DNA of 52,209 nucleotides from Spirosoma fluviale (GCA_945883625.1 CAMCXW010000013.1:1-52209); one strand, 5' to 3'. Positions 9,743 through 19,657 are shown, numbered from the stretch's first letter. Numbers and translations: made by a program. Notes: generated by a model not told the origin, from the letters alone.

Positions 9743-12034
9743 TTGAAAAATATAAGCTATTATTCTTTTTTAATTATAATCTCCTTTCTACACTTATCGT
9801 GTACGAATTTGCAAATGTATAAACTTCCGTTGTATACAATTGAAAAAACTTCGATAAGTGGTAATAAGCATGTTAAAATTGAGGATTTCAAAACAAACCT
9901 TAGTTCATTAAAAGAAGTAAATAAACCTTACATTTTTATCAAATTAAACGGTTATTTAACAATTAAAAGAAGAAAAAAGGATTCATTAAATATAAAAGAA
10001 GCTAAGTTTCAACTTTTTAAACGCCAACCTGAAGTGCTGGATACCTCTTCAGTGAATTCAATAAGAGATAAGATTTCTCGTTATTACAGTTCTATTGGTT
10101 ATTTAAACTCTCAAATTGCTATTAAAATAGATACCTCAATAAACAATAAAGTAAAAATTGAATATGTAATTTCAGAGGGCCTACCAAGTTTATTTACTAA
10201 AAAAGACACGCTTATAATTAACAATCCAGCTCTAGAAAATATAGTAAAGAAATTCATAAGTGAAGAAAGTTTAATTAAATTGAACACTAGACTTTCTATT
10301 TCTTTATTAAAAGAGGAGAAAAAAAAACTAGGTGAAACACTAAGAAATCAAGGATATTATTACTTTAATGAAGATCAGATTGGAATTAAGTTAAACGATA
10401 CAAAAGATTCTACACTGACATCAATATCATTGGCTTATAAGATTCCGAATTCAAACATATCCACTACTAATAGTCAATATGATCGACTCTTTCGTATTGG
10501 ACTTGTCAAATTCAATGAATTACATTTAGAATTAAATGAAAAAGAAGAGAAATGGATTTCTCAATCTTTGAATACAAATCAATTAAAAAGAATCGTCACC
10601 TTCAAAGAAGGTGATATGTATGCAGCAAATAGAATATCGCAAAGTCTTCAAAATATTTACGCAACAGATCAGTATAAATCAGTAGCTATAAAGTTTGATA
10701 CCGGAGCAACTCGAGTCAATCCAACAATCGATCTAATTCGGAACGATAAATTTAATATTTCATCTGAATTAGGTGGAAGTGTGTTTAGAGGAATTCCTGG
10801 TCCTTTTTTAACTAATTCATTTAAAATTCGTCGTGTATTTTCAGTTCTAGATAATCTAGAATTTAATAGTAGAATTGGATTTGAAGCACAGACTGGATTT
10901 ATAAATACAGATCAAACAAGAAAAAATTTAGAACTAAACCTGACAGCGATTTTAAATCTTCCTACACTATATATACCCGCATATTTTTCAAAATGGTCGT
11001 CAAATATCATAGGATCTCAAACCCAGTTTGGTTTAGGATATGATTACATAAATAGACCTGAGTATTTAAGAACAAATTTTAAATTATTCCAACGATATCA
11101 ATGGAGAAAGTCAGTTAATAAATATTTTCAATTATCATTATTTGATGTCAACATAATAAATACTAATTATCCTCTAACAGAAACTTCAACTAGTTTTACT
11201 TCCTATTTAGAAAGTTTGAGAGAACGCGGAAATAATCTATATCGCAGCTTTAATCCTAGTTTTGTTTCTAGTATTATATTTCAATATAACTACAGATCAT
11301 TTCTCCCTTCGAATAAATTAGTAGACGGTAGAAGTTTTCAAATTGGATTAGAATCAGGGGGTACTTCATTAAATTTAATTAGAAATAAACGAATTGCCTT
11401 TATTGAGAATTTATTTCAATCCAACCAAGAACTACAATTCTACAGATATTTAAGGTTTAATTTAGATTATCGAAAGTATGTTCTTTTAGGACCGAAAAAA
11501 CAGTCACAATTAGCCTATAAATTCGCTGGTGGATTAGCTTATGTATATGGAAGTGAAAATGATTATCAATTACCCTATGAAAAGAACTTTTTTATTGGAG
11601 GCCCAAGCAGTCTAAGAGCATGGAAACCTAGACGATTAGGTCCAGGTTCATATAATTCATTCACAAATTTAATTGAGCAACCGGGCAGCGTTTTAATAGA
11701 ATCTTCATTGGAATATAGATTTAAAATTATTCAATTTCTTGGCACTATGAATGGAGCCCTATTTTTAGATGCCGGTAATATTTGGAATATTTCATATCCA
11801 GGACAGCTTTCTGTAGGAAATTGGAAAATTAATAGTTTTTTTAATGAGATTGCGGTAGGAACAGGCATCGGATTAAGATGGGATTTCGAATACTTTCTTT
11901 TAAGATTAGATTTAGCAAGTAAAGTGTTAAATCCTGCTATGCCTAAAAACGAAAAATGGGTTTTCAACAAAACATCATTTAGTTCAGTTGAAAACCCAAT
12001 AGAATTTAATATAGGTATTGGTTACCCATTTTAA
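9743..12034 (+). CDS. BamA/TamA-family (Omp85) outer-membrane lipoprotein
   Basis: A 763-residue Omp85-superfamily protein: N-terminal POTRA-like repeats (about 30-330) and a C-terminal beta-barrel that ends in a typical strand (IEFNIGIGYPF). Barrel motifs are visible: GGPSSLRAWKPRRLGPGSY, LFLDAGNIWNI, GTGIGLRWDFEYFLLRLDLA. The N-terminus has a hydrophobic signal and a possible lipobox (HLSC, Cys20); a lipoprotein start is known for a TamA-like subgroup in Bacteroidota. The leader decides the start: TTG at 9743 keeps it, whereas the next ATG would remove it. Members of the family insert or secrete outer-membrane proteins, but this one's substrate is unknown. It starts 3 bases from the divergent methyltransferase start. 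Confidence 0.88.
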   Translation: MKNISYYSFLIIISFLHLSCTNLQMYKLPLYTIEKTSISGNKHVKIEDFKTNLSSLKEVNKPYIFIKLNGYLTIKRRKKDSLNIKEAKFQLFKRQPEVLDTSSVNSIRDKISRYYSSIGYLNSQIAIKIDTSINNKVKIEYVISEGLPSLFTKKDTLIINNPALENIVKKFISEESLIKLNTRLSISLLKEEKKKLGETLRNQGYYYFNEDQIGIKLNDTKDSTLTSISLAYKIPNSNISTTNSQYDRLFRIGLVKFNELHLELNEKEEKWISQSLNTNQLKRIVTFKEGDMYAANRISQSLQNIYATDQYKSVAIKFDTGATRVNPTIDLIRNDKFNISSELGGSVFRGIPGPFLTNSFKIRRVFSVLDNLEFNSRIGFEAQTGFINTDQTRKNLELNLTAILNLPTLYIPAYFSKWSSNIIGSQTQFGLGYDYINRPEYLRTNFKLFQRYQWRKSVNKYFQLSLFDVNIINTNYPLTETSTSFTSYLESLRERGNNLYRSFNPSFVSSIIFQYNYRSFLPSNKLVDGRSFQIGLESGGTSLNLIRNKRIAFIENLFQSNQELQFYRYLRFNLDYRKYVLLGPKKQSQLAYKFAGGLAYVYGSENDYQLPYEKNFFIGGPSSLRAWKPRRLGPGSYNSFTNLIEQPGSVLIESSLEYRFKIIQFLGTMNGALFLDAGNIWNISYPGQLSVGNWKINSFFNEIAVGTGIGLRWDFEYFLLRLDLASKVLNPAMPKNEKWVFNKTSFSSVENPIEFNIGIGYPF

Positions 12035-12038
12035 ACTA

Positions 12039-12995
12039 TTATTTTTTTCTTGATATAGCTAGTAATGCTTTTTCAACGATAGAATTCGCATTCAAACCAT
12101 ATTTTTCCATCAATTCAGCCGGCTTCCCAGATTCGCCAAAAGTATCATAGACACCTACAAATTCTTGCGGTGAAGGTAAATTTAACGCTAAATACTGTGC
12201 AATAGAGTCTCCTAAACCCCCATTAATTTGATGTTCTTCTGCTGAAACAACACAACCAGTTTTAGCAACTGAGGTATGAATAGCATCAACATCTAAAGGT
12301 TTAATCGTGTGTATATTTATTATCTCAGCATGAATTCCTTTTTCTAATAATATTTCTGCAGCAATAATTGCTTCCCACACCAAATGACCAGTTGCAAAAA
12401 TACTTACATCGGTTCCTTCTATAAGCCGCAATGCTTTACCAATCTCAAAAACTTGATTCTCTGAGGTAAAAACAGGAACTACCGGACGTCCAAAACGAAG
12501 ATAAACCGGACCTTCATAGCTAGCAATGGCTATAGTTGCAGCTTTAGTTTGATTATAATCACAAGGATTAATTACGACCATACCTGGAAGCATTTTCATT
12601 AATCCAATATCTTCTAAAATTTGATGCGTAGCCCCATCTTCACCTAAAGTTAACCCAGCATGAGAACAAGCTATTTTAACGTTTTTACCGGAATATGCCA
12701 CAGACTGACGTATTTGATCGTAAACACGCCCTGTACCAAAATTTGCAAAAGTAGTGGCATAAGGAATATATCCACCGATTGATAGTCCAGCAGCTAATCC
12801 AATCATATTGGCCTCTGCAATTCCTGTCTGAAAAAATCTTTCAGGGGAATTTTTAATAAATGATTCCAGCTTTAAAGAACCAATCAAATCCGCGCACAAT
12901 GCGACAACTTTAGAGTTATTTTGACTCAAGTATTCCATTCCTGCACCGAAGCCAGAACGTGTATCCTTTTTACTATCGTATGTAAATAATGCCAT
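12039..12995 (-). CDS. Transketolase, C-terminal subunit
   Basis: This gene encodes the pyrimidine-binding and C-terminal domains of transketolase (318 residues) as a separate polypeptide. FFQTGIAEANMIGLAAGLS and FANFGTGRVYDQIRQSVAY are the expected Pyr-domain motifs, and HAGLTLGEDGATHQ supplies cofactor contacts. SAEEHQINGGLGDSIAQYL marks the C-terminal domain. With the adjacent N-terminal subunit it moves two-carbon units between sugar phosphates in the pentose phosphate pathway. It lies 9 bases after that subunit and is last in the operon; its stop is 4 bases from the convergent Omp85 gene stop. Confidence 0.94.
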   Translation of the reverse strand: MALFTYDSKKDTRSGFGAGMEYLSQNNSKVVALCADLIGSLKLESFIKNSPERFFQTGIAEANMIGLAAGLSIGGYIPYATTFANFGTGRVYDQIRQSVAYSGKNVKIACSHAGLTLGEDGATHQILEDIGLMKMLPGMVVINPCDYNQTKAATIAIASYEGPVYLRFGRPVVPVFTSENQVFEIGKALRLIEGTDVSIFATGHLVWEAIIAAEILLEKGIHAEIINIHTIKPLDVDAIHTSVAKTGCVVSAEEHQINGGLGDSIAQYLALNLPSPQEFVGVYDTFGESGKPAELMEKYGLNANSIVEKALLAISRKK

Positions 12996-13004
12996 TTCTA
13001 TTTA

Positions 13005-13862
13005 TTAATAATCTCCTAAAGTTTCTTCTAATTGCCCAAGAGCAGCGGCAAGTTGCTCATCATTTGGTGCCACACCATGCCATTTATGACTATGCATCAT
13101 AAAATCAACGCCAGCTCCCATCTCCGTTTTCATAATAACCATAACAGGTTTATTATTTACTAAAAGAGCTTTAGACTCTTGAATTACTGCTGTCAAATCT
13201 GACATATTATTTCCGTCCACTCGTAAAACTTGCCAACCAAAAGCCTGATACTTAGCCTCTAAGTCTAGGTTATTCATGACTTTTTCAGTTGGGCCATCAA
13301 TTTGTTGGCCGTTTTCATCTATAAATACTATTAAATTATTCACGTTATGATGGGGTGCATACATGGCAGCTTCCCAAACTTGACCTTCATTTTGTTCTCC
13401 ATCCCCCATCAAACAATATACTATTGAATTATCTGAATTAAGCTTTTTAGCCTGTGCAACACCAATTGCTACGCTTAATCCTTGACCCAACGAACCTGAA
13501 GCAATACGCACGCCTTCTAAATGTTCATGAGGTGTAGGATGACCTTGTAACCTACTATTTAGCTTACGAAAACTGGCTAATTCTGATACGTTAAAATAAC
13601 CACGACGAGCTAATACACTGTACAAAAGTGGTGAGATATGGCCATTGGAAAGAAAAAATACGTCTTCATTTTTTCCATCCATCTGAAAAATCACTTGACC
13701 TGAACTATCTAATTTCAAATTCATGGAATTGAAAAATAGTTCAACTAATAAATCAGTGCATCCTAAAGAGCCTCCAGGATGACCTGACTGGACACCATGC
13801 ACTTGACGTAAAATATCCCGACGTACTTGGGATGCGACTTTTTGTAATTCTGTTGTTTGCAT
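13005..13862 (-). CDS. Transketolase, N-terminal subunit
   Basis: The thiamine-diphosphate-binding half of transketolase (285 residues). GDGEQNEGQVWEAAMYAPHH followed by NLIVFIDENGQQIDG is the GDG-type cofactor and metal motif; QSGHPGGSLGCTDLLVELFF and HGHISPLLYS-like sequence at about 75-85 are further family marks. Split transketolases are common in Bacteroidota and many other bacteria, so this is a normal arrangement and not a broken gene. It starts 10 bases after the peroxiredoxin gene and runs into the C-terminal subunit gene. Confidence 0.94.
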   Translation of the reverse strand: MQTTELQKVASQVRRDILRQVHGVQSGHPGGSLGCTDLLVELFFNSMNLKLDSSGQVIFQMDGKNEDVFFLSNGHISPLLYSVLARRGYFNVSELASFRKLNSRLQGHPTPHEHLEGVRIASGSLGQGLSVAIGVAQAKKLNSDNSIVYCLMGDGEQNEGQVWEAAMYAPHHNVNNLIVFIDENGQQIDGPTEKVMNNLDLEAKYQAFGWQVLRVDGNNMSDLTAVIQESKALLVNNKPVMVIMKTEMGAGVDFMMHSHKWHGVAPNDEQLAAALGQLEETLGDY

Positions 13863-13872
13863 AATAATTCGA

Positions 13873-14310
13873 TCAGTGGATTTGTTGAGTGTGATTTTGG
13901 GTATCCACTTTCGTTATGATATCTGTTATAATTCCCAATTCATCAATAAGGAATGTCGTACGAGCTATCCCCATATAACTTTTACCATACATTGATTTTT
14001 CTACCCAAACACCAAATGCCTCAACGATATTATGTGATTCATCTGATATCAAAGGGAATTTCAATTGAAATTTGGCGATAAATTTATCATGAGATTTAGT
14101 AGAATCTACACTTGCTCCAATTACCTTATAACCTTTAGACATTAAATAATCTAAATTTTCATTCAAATTGCAAGCCTGAGCTGTACATCCTGGTGTATTA
14201 TCCTTGGGATAAAAATACAAAACTGTTTTACTACCCAGTAAACTGTGCTTAACACCAGCAGAATCAATCATTTCCGTTATAGGTACAGAAGAACCAATAG
14301 TTAAAGCCAT
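13873..14310 (-). CDS. Thioredoxin-dependent thiol peroxidase, Bcp/PrxQ type
   Basis: A 145-residue peroxiredoxin that reduces peroxides with electrons from thioredoxin. The active-site stretch FYPKDNTPGCTAQACN carries the peroxidatic Cys42 and a second Cys47, the spacing typical of Bcp/PrxQ. RTTFLIDELGII and KVDTQNHTQQI close the thioredoxin fold. The length is close to the usual 150. The gene overlaps no neighbour but is only 1 base after the fumarylacetoacetate hydrolase family gene. Confidence 0.92.
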   Translation of the reverse strand: MALTIGSSVPITEMIDSAGVKHSLLGSKTVLYFYPKDNTPGCTAQACNLNENLDYLMSKGYKVIGASVDSTKSHDKFIAKFQLKFPLISDESHNIVEAFGVWVEKSMYGKSYMGIARTTFLIDELGIITDIITKVDTQNHTQQIH

Positions 14311-14311
14311 T

Positions 14312-14923
14312 TTATTTAATTGCTAGTTCAAATAAATTCTCTCCTTGTAGATATCCATTTAAGATATCCCCTATTTGTACAGGTCCGACACCGGCAGGAG
14401 TTCCTGTAAATATGTAATCACCTGATTTCAAAGTAAAGTATTTTGAGATATCAGCTATTAATTCAGAAACATTCCAAATCATTAAATCTGAATTACCTTT
14501 TTGTACAGATTGCTGATTTTGAAATAATTCAAATTCAATTGAATTTGAAAAATCTGATTCACATATGGGACGTAGTGTGGAAACAAATGCAGAACCATTA
14601 AATGCTTTGGCTTTTTCCCAAGGTAAACCCTTTTCTTTTAACTTACTTTGCACATCTCGCGCCGTAAAATCAATACCTAATCCTATTGCGTCAATATATT
14701 TATAAGCAAATTTTGACTCAATGTTTTTTCCAACTTTTCCTACACGATAAACTAGTTCTAGCTCATAATGTACGTCTGATGAAAAAGATGGGTAATAAAA
14801 AGCATGTGAATTATCTATTAACGCAGTATCAGGTTTAATGAAAATAACGGGATCAGTTGGCTTTTCATTAGATAACTCCTTTATATGATCAACGTAGTTT
14901 CTCCCAACGCAAATAATCTTCAT
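14312..14923 (-). CDS. Fumarylacetoacetate hydrolase family protein
   Basis: A 203-residue protein with the single FAH catalytic domain found in YcgM-type enzymes. The metal-binding acidic residues are in HYELELVYRVGK, and IGLGIDFTARDVQSKLKEKG, GDYIFTGTPAGVGPVQIGD are family motifs. Related enzymes hydrolyse acylpyruvates or decarboxylate oxaloacetate. Its place directly after sucC makes a TCA-side role such as oxaloacetate handling possible, but the substrate cannot be read from the sequence. The gap to sucC is 6 bases. Confidence 0.88.
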   Translation of the reverse strand: MKIICVGRNYVDHIKELSNEKPTDPVIFIKPDTALIDNSHAFYYPSFSSDVHYELELVYRVGKVGKNIESKFAYKYIDAIGLGIDFTARDVQSKLKEKGLPWEKAKAFNGSAFVSTLRPICESDFSNSIEFELFQNQQSVQKGNSDLMIWNVSELIADISKYFTLKSGDYIFTGTPAGVGPVQIGDILNGYLQGENLFELAIK

Positions 14924-14929
14924 TGCAAT

Positions 14930-16120
14930 CTATTTTAAAACTTCAGAAACTAATCTGGCCGCATCTTTTAATAAAACTGCAGAAAATACCTTTAAGCCTG
15001 AGTTGTTGATTATAGCCGCTCCTTCTTCTGCATTTGTACCTTGAAGACGTACAATAATTGGAATATTAATTTCTCCTATATTCTTATATGCTTCTACAAC
15101 ACCATTAGCAACACGATCGCAACGAACAATACCACCAAAGATATTTATTAAAATAGCTTTGACATTTGGATCTTGCAGAATTATGCGAAAACCGGCCTCA
15201 ACGGTTTTTGCATTAGCTCCACCACCTACATCTAAAAAATTAGCGGGATCGCCACCTGATAACTTAATTATATCCATTGTAGCCATTGCTAAACCAGCAC
15301 CATTGACCATGCAGCCAACATTACCATCTAACTTTACATAATTAAGATCATTCTCTGAAGCTTCGACTTCCAGTGGATCTTCTTCTTGTAAATCTCGTAG
15401 AACAGCTAAATCTTTATGACGATACAAGGCATTATCATCAATATTTACTTTTGCATCAACTGCCAATATTTTATCATCAGATGTCTTTAAAACAGGATTA
15501 ATTTCAAACATTGAAGAATCCGTATCAACATAAGCACGATAGAGCGACTGAATAAATTTAACCATCTCCTTAAATGCTTGACCACTTAAACCGAGCATAA
15601 AAGCAACTTTTCGAGCTTGAAAATCTTGTAAACCTACGCGAGGATCAATCCACTCTTTAATAATTTTTTCTGGAGTGTGTTCAGCTACTTCTTCAATATC
15701 CATTCCTCCTTCAGTAGAAGCCATAATTACATTACATGAACGACCACGGTCTAGTAAAATAGAAATATAAAACTCCTTCGGTTCTGAATCACCTGGATAA
15801 TAAACATCTTCACTGATCAAAACTTTATTAACCTTCTTGCCCTCTGGACCTGTTTGATGTGTAACCAATTGCATTCCTAAAATTTGAGAAACACGTTCTT
15901 GAACTTCATCTAAATTCTTGGCCAACTTCACTCCTCCTCCTTTACCACGACCGCCGGCATGAATTTGTGCCTTGACAACAAACCAACCAGTTCCTGTCTG
16001 TGCTTTTAACGCCTCTGCTGCTGAAATGGAATCTTCGACTTTATCAACAACAATCCCTTCTTGAATTCTTACTCCGTAACCTTTGAGAATTTCTTTAGCT
16101 TGGTATTCGTGAATATTCAT
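14930..16120 (-). CDS. sucC: Succinate-CoA ligase, ADP-forming, beta subunit
   Basis: The beta subunit of succinyl-CoA synthetase (396 residues), which couples succinyl-CoA cleavage to ATP formation in the TCA cycle. The N-terminal ATP-grasp domain has KAQIHAGGRGKGGGVKLA; GSMVNGAGLAMATMD-like sequence and INIFGGIVRCDRVANGV lie in the C-terminal flavodoxin-like domain. It starts the five-gene minus-strand operon that ends with the transketolase halves. The alpha subunit gene sucD is not adjacent and not in the window, which is common outside the gamma-proteobacteria. Confidence 0.97.
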   Translation of the reverse strand: MNIHEYQAKEILKGYGVRIQEGIVVDKVEDSISAAEALKAQTGTGWFVVKAQIHAGGRGKGGGVKLAKNLDEVQERVSQILGMQLVTHQTGPEGKKVNKVLISEDVYYPGDSEPKEFYISILLDRGRSCNVIMASTEGGMDIEEVAEHTPEKIIKEWIDPRVGLQDFQARKVAFMLGLSGQAFKEMVKFIQSLYRAYVDTDSSMFEINPVLKTSDDKILAVDAKVNIDDNALYRHKDLAVLRDLQEEDPLEVEASENDLNYVKLDGNVGCMVNGAGLAMATMDIIKLSGGDPANFLDVGGGANAKTVEAGFRIILQDPNVKAILINIFGGIVRCDRVANGVVEAYKNIGEINIPIIVRLQGTNAEEGAAIINNSGLKVFSAVLLKDAARLVSEVLK

Positions 16121-16216
16121 TTAGTAAAAATTTTAATTTCGTGAAATTACTATTTATTTGCCAAACTTTTAAATTGTTCAATTAACAAGTTCATTTTCAT
16201 AGAATAACCCAATAAA

Positions 16217-16870
16217 ATGTTAGAATTAAAAAATATTTCCAAAAGTTATGGAACCCAATTAATTCTAAATGACATTTCATTTAGCGCTGATAATAATTCA
16301 CTAGTGTCAATTCTAGGTCCTTCTGGGTCAGGAAAAAGTACATTATTACAAATTATAGGCTTGTTGACAAAAGCAGATTCAGGAGAAATACGATTAAACG
16401 ATATTTCATATTTGAAATTAGATACAAAAAATTTAGAGGTATTTCGAAATGAAAATTTAGGATTTGTTTTTCAATTTCACAACCTACTAAATGAATTCTC
16501 AGCCATTGAAAATATTATGATGCCATTGTATTTACGCAAAGAATATAACAAGGAAAAAGCAACGTATTTAGTAAATGAGATTTCTACATCATTGGGAATC
16601 AATCAATTGCTTAAAAAATACCCCTCGAACCTTTCTGGAGGTGAACAACAAAGAGTCGCAGTAGCAAGGGCACTAATAACTGAACCTACATTGTTATTAG
16701 CCGATGAACCGACAGGAAATCTTGACAATAAAAATGCAGAAGATTTATATAATTTATTTCTTCAAATAAAGGAAGAACGCAACCAACAGATTATTATGGT
16801 TACGCACAACAACAAACTAACAGAACAATCTGATAAAGTCATATTCTTAGATTCAGGTAAAATTATATAG
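16217..16870 (+). CDS. ABC transporter ATP-binding protein, LolD-like
   Basis: A complete ABC ATPase of 217 residues. Walker A is GPSGSGKST (about 34-42), the Q-loop is in FVFQFHNLL, the signature is LSGGEQQRVAVARAL, and Walker B is LLLADEPTGNLD. The sequence style is that of LolD/MacB ATPases, which power lipoprotein release or MacB-type permeases. There is no permease gene next to it. It diverges from sucC across 96 bases, and miaB follows 50 bases later with its own possible -7 element. The partner permease must be elsewhere. Confidence 0.88.
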   Translation: MLELKNISKSYGTQLILNDISFSADNNSLVSILGPSGSGKSTLLQIIGLLTKADSGEIRLNDISYLKLDTKNLEVFRNENLGFVFQFHNLLNEFSAIENIMMPLYLRKEYNKEKATYLVNEISTSLGINQLLKKYPSNLSGGEQQRVAVARALITEPTLLLADEPTGNLDNKNAEDLYNLFLQIKEERNQQIIMVTHNNKLTEQSDKVIFLDSGKII

Positions 16871-16890
16871 TATTTACTGACAATATGTCA

Positions 16891-16898
16891 TAAATTTG
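16891..16898 (+). promoter_or_regulatory. Possible -7 element for miaB
   Basis: TAAATTTG fits the TAnnTTTG element and lies 22 bases before the miaB ATG. No TTTG is present at the expected upstream position, so it may be a weak or coincidental site. Confidence 0.3.
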
Positions 16899-16920
16899 AC
16901 CTGTAATTTAAGCCTAATTC

Positions 16921-18348
16921 ATGCAAGAATTAAATATACTAGCCAAATCAACAAGTGATAATCTAGACTTACCTCGAATTTCATCCGATACAAATGACTC
17001 TTTTTTATTGGGTAAAGTTTACATTGAAAGCTATGGTTGTCAAATGAATTTTGCTGATTCAGAAGTTGTTACAGCTATTTTAATTAATAATGGTTACGGA
17101 ACTACGTCTAATATTCAAGAGGCAGATTCTATTTTATTAAATACTTGTGCCATTAGAGATAATGCAGAACAAAAAATTCGTCATCGTTTACAGACATTCA
17201 AAGCTATTAAATCAAAAAATCCTAAAGTTGTAATTGGAATTTTGGGGTGCATGGCAGAACGTTTAAAAACCAAATTAATAGAAGAAGAAAAATTAGTTGA
17301 TTTGGTTGCAGGTCCAGATTCGTATCGAGACCTACCCAATTTGCTTGGACAAATTGAAAATGGCCAAAAGGCTATTAATGTCTTTCTTTCTAAAGAAGAA
17401 ACTTACGGAGACATTGAACCCGTCAGACTTCATTCTAACGGAGTTAGTGCTTTTGTAAGCATCATGCGTGGGTGCGATAATATGTGTTCATTTTGTGTTG
17501 TGCCATTCACACGAGGTAGAGAACGCTCTCGGGATTTGGATTCCATTCTTGACGAATGTCAAAAATTATACGAAAAAGGATTTAGAGAAATTAATTTACT
17601 AGGTCAAAATGTTGATTCTTATCGATGGGAAAATCCATCAACCAAGGAGTTAATAACTTTTGATAAACTGATAAGTCTAACCGCTCAAATACATACAGAT
17701 TTACGTATACGTTTTTCAACTTCTCATCCGAAAGACATTACTAATGAGGTTTTGTATGCAATGAAAAAACATTCTAATATTTGCAAAAACATACACCTTC
17801 CTGCTCAAAGTGGTAGTAATCGTATTCTAGATAAAATGAATCGAACTTATACTAGGGAATGGTATTTAGATAGAATAAGAGCCATACGTGAAATTCTGGG
17901 TAATGATTGTGGTATTTCCCATGATATAATTGCTGGTTTTTGTTCAGAAGATGATCAAGATCATCAAGATACATTAAGCCTTTTAAATGAAGTTATTTTT
18001 GATTTTGGCTATATGTTTACATATTCAGAAAGACCTGGAACGCCGGCAGCAAAAAAATATACGGATAATGTACCACTAGAGGTAAAATCTAAACGTTTAC
18101 AAGAAATTATTGATCTTCAACGAAAACATTCCGGAATTAGAAATGAGCAAATGATCAATTCAATTCAGAAAGTTCTGGTAGAAGGAAATTCAAAAAAATC
18201 TAATCAACATCATTTTGGTAAAACAGACAACAACAAAATTGTTGTTTTTGAAAAAGGATCTGAAAAGGTTGGTAGTTATGTAGATGTTAAAATAACTGCA
18301 TGTACCACTGGGACTTTATTAGGGCATCTAAATTTAACAAATACTTGA
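16921..18348 (+). CDS. miaB: tRNA-2-methylthio-N6-dimethylallyladenosine synthase
   Basis: A methylthiotransferase of 475 residues that adds a methylthio group to i6A37 of tRNAs reading UNN codons. The N-terminal UPF0004 domain has three cluster cysteines, C40 ([12 protein letters not shown]), C76 ([12 protein letters not shown]) and C110 (GCMAERL). The radical-SAM motif C185-x3-C189-x2-C192 is in [21 protein letters not shown]-terminal TRAM domain follows ([10 protein letters not shown] to [10 protein letters not shown]). The IRDNAEQK context favours MiaB over the related MtaB and RimO. The next gene starts 1 base after its stop, so it leads a plus-strand unit. Confidence 0.95.
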   Translation: MQELNILAKSTSDNLDLPRISSDTNDSFLLGKVYIESYGCQMNFADSEVVTAILINNGYGTTSNIQEADSILLNTCAIRDNAEQKIRHRLQTFKAIKSKNPKVVIGILGCMAERLKTKLIEEEKLVDLVAGPDSYRDLPNLLGQIENGQKAINVFLSKEETYGDIEPVRLHSNGVSAFVSIMRGCDNMCSFCVVPFTRGRERSRDLDSILDECQKLYEKGFREINLLGQNVDSYRWENPSTKELITFDKLISLTAQIHTDLRIRFSTSHPKDITNEVLYAMKKHSNICKNIHLPAQSGSNRILDKMNRTYTREWYLDRIRAIREILGNDCGISHDIIAGFCSEDDQDHQDTLSLLNEVIFDFGYMFTYSERPGTPAAKKYTDNVPLEVKSKRLQEIIDLQRKHSGIRNEQMINSIQKVLVEGNSKKSNQHHFGKTDNNKIVVFEKGSEKVGSYVDVKITACTTGTLLGHLNLTNT

Positions 18349-18349
18349 T

Positions 18350-19657
18350 ATGGAAAATTCACACATTGCAAGTATCAAGGCGAGATTTGGAATAATTGGA
18401 AATTCCTCAGCATTACTTCATGCTATATCGATAGCTGAACAAGTCGCATCCACGGACATGACAGTACTTATTACCGGGGAAAGCGGTTCGGGTAAAGAAT
18501 CATTTTCAAAAATAATACATGCATTATCAAAAAGGAAACACGGTCAATTCATAGCTGTTAATTGTGGTGCAATTCCAGAAGGTACAATAGATTCCGAGTT
18601 ATTTGGGCATGAAAAGGGTTCATTTACGGGAGCCATAGAAGCAAGGAAAGGGTATTTTGAAGTTACAGATGGCGGGACAATTTTTCTAGATGAAATAGCC
18701 GAAATGCCGCTAGGCACTCAAGCAAGATTATTGCGTGTGTTAGAGAATGGGGAATTTTATCGAGTTGGTTCATCAAAAGTTCAGAAAAGCAATGCGCGCG
18801 TAGTGGCGGCAACGAATTTAAATCTTCAAGATGCGATAGAAAAAGGTAAGTTTAGAGAAGATTTATACTATCGACTTTGTACGGTACCTATTTATGTACC
18901 CCCACTCCGTGAAAGAGGTTCGGATATTGAATTGCTTTTTAGAAAATTTACAACTGATTTTTCTGAGCTTCATCGGGTAAAGCCTGTTTCATTAACAAAT
19001 GAAGCTAAAATACTACTTGAAAAACAACGGTTTCCGGGTAATATTCGTCAATTAAAAAATTTAGCAGAACAAATTTCAGTATTAGAATTAGGGGATCGTA
19101 TTTTAGACGAAGAGAAGCTAAACGAATATTTATTGTTTAATGAGCCTAAAATAAAATCGACTCTTATTAAGGGTGAAAACTTTCAAGGTTCTGAAGGAAT
19201 GAATGAAAGAGAAATATTATACAAAATTCTTTTTGATCTTAAACGTGATGTTACTGAATTAAAGAAAATACTATTACAAGTAATTGAATCAGGAAATAGC
19301 AATGCATATGATATAATTAATGAAAATTCAGATTTATTTGCCGACATTAATTATTCTCCTAACCCATCTATTAAAGCAATTAGCCAAAAAGTCAATGTTG
19401 ATAAAAATGGATTAGAAAATTCAATATCTATCGAACCAAATAAGACGATTCATGTAGTTGAAGAATCTAATTTTGAAGAAATAATATCACCTAGTCAAGA
19501 CGTGACACTTTCTTTGGAAAAACAAGAAAAAGAAATTATTATCCGCGCATTGAAGAAAAATAGAAATAAAAGAAAACATGCTGCAAGAGATTTAGGGATA
19601 TCAGAAAGAACACTATACCGAAAAATTAAACAATATGATCTCGAAGACTTGGCATAA
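18350..19657 (+). CDS. Sigma-54-dependent activator without receiver domain
   Basis: A 435-residue bacterial enhancer-binding protein. It begins directly with the AAA+ domain: Walker A GESGSGKE (43-50), the sigma-54-contacting loop as GSFTGA (90-95), Walker B IFLDEI (111-116), and FREDLYYRL. The C-terminus (about 388-435) is a Fis-type helix-turn-helix (AARDLGISERTLYRKI). Between them lies a poorly conserved linker of about 110 residues (about 270-385), rich in Asn, Ser and charged residues. No N-terminal sensor exists, so control must come from expression, the linker or a partner. It lies between miaB and lptE, overlapping lptE by 23 bases. Such activators next to lptE and secG may link to envelope homeostasis; this is inference. 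Confidence 0.92.
   Translation: MENSHIASIKARFGIIGNSSALLHAISIAEQVASTDMTVLITGESGSGKESFSKIIHALSKRKHGQFIAVNCGAIPEGTIDSELFGHEKGSFTGAIEARKGYFEVTDGGTIFLDEIAEMPLGTQARLLRVLENGEFYRVGSSKVQKSNARVVAATNLNLQDAIEKGKFREDLYYRLCTVPIYVPPLRERGSDIELLFRKFTTDFSELHRVKPVSLTNEAKILLEKQRFPGNIRQLKNLAEQISVLELGDRILDEEKLNEYLLFNEPKIKSTLIKGENFQGSEGMNEREILYKILFDLKRDVTELKKILLQVIESGNSNAYDIINENSDLFADINYSPNPSIKAISQKVNVDKNGLENSISIEPNKTIHVVEESNFEEIISPSQDVTLSLEKQEKEIIIRALKKNRNKRKHAARDLGISERTLYRKIKQYDLEDLA

Noticed and set aside
13005-13862. Split transketolase as a broken gene
   Set aside because: Separate N- and C-terminal subunits are common in Bacteroidota and both frames are intact.
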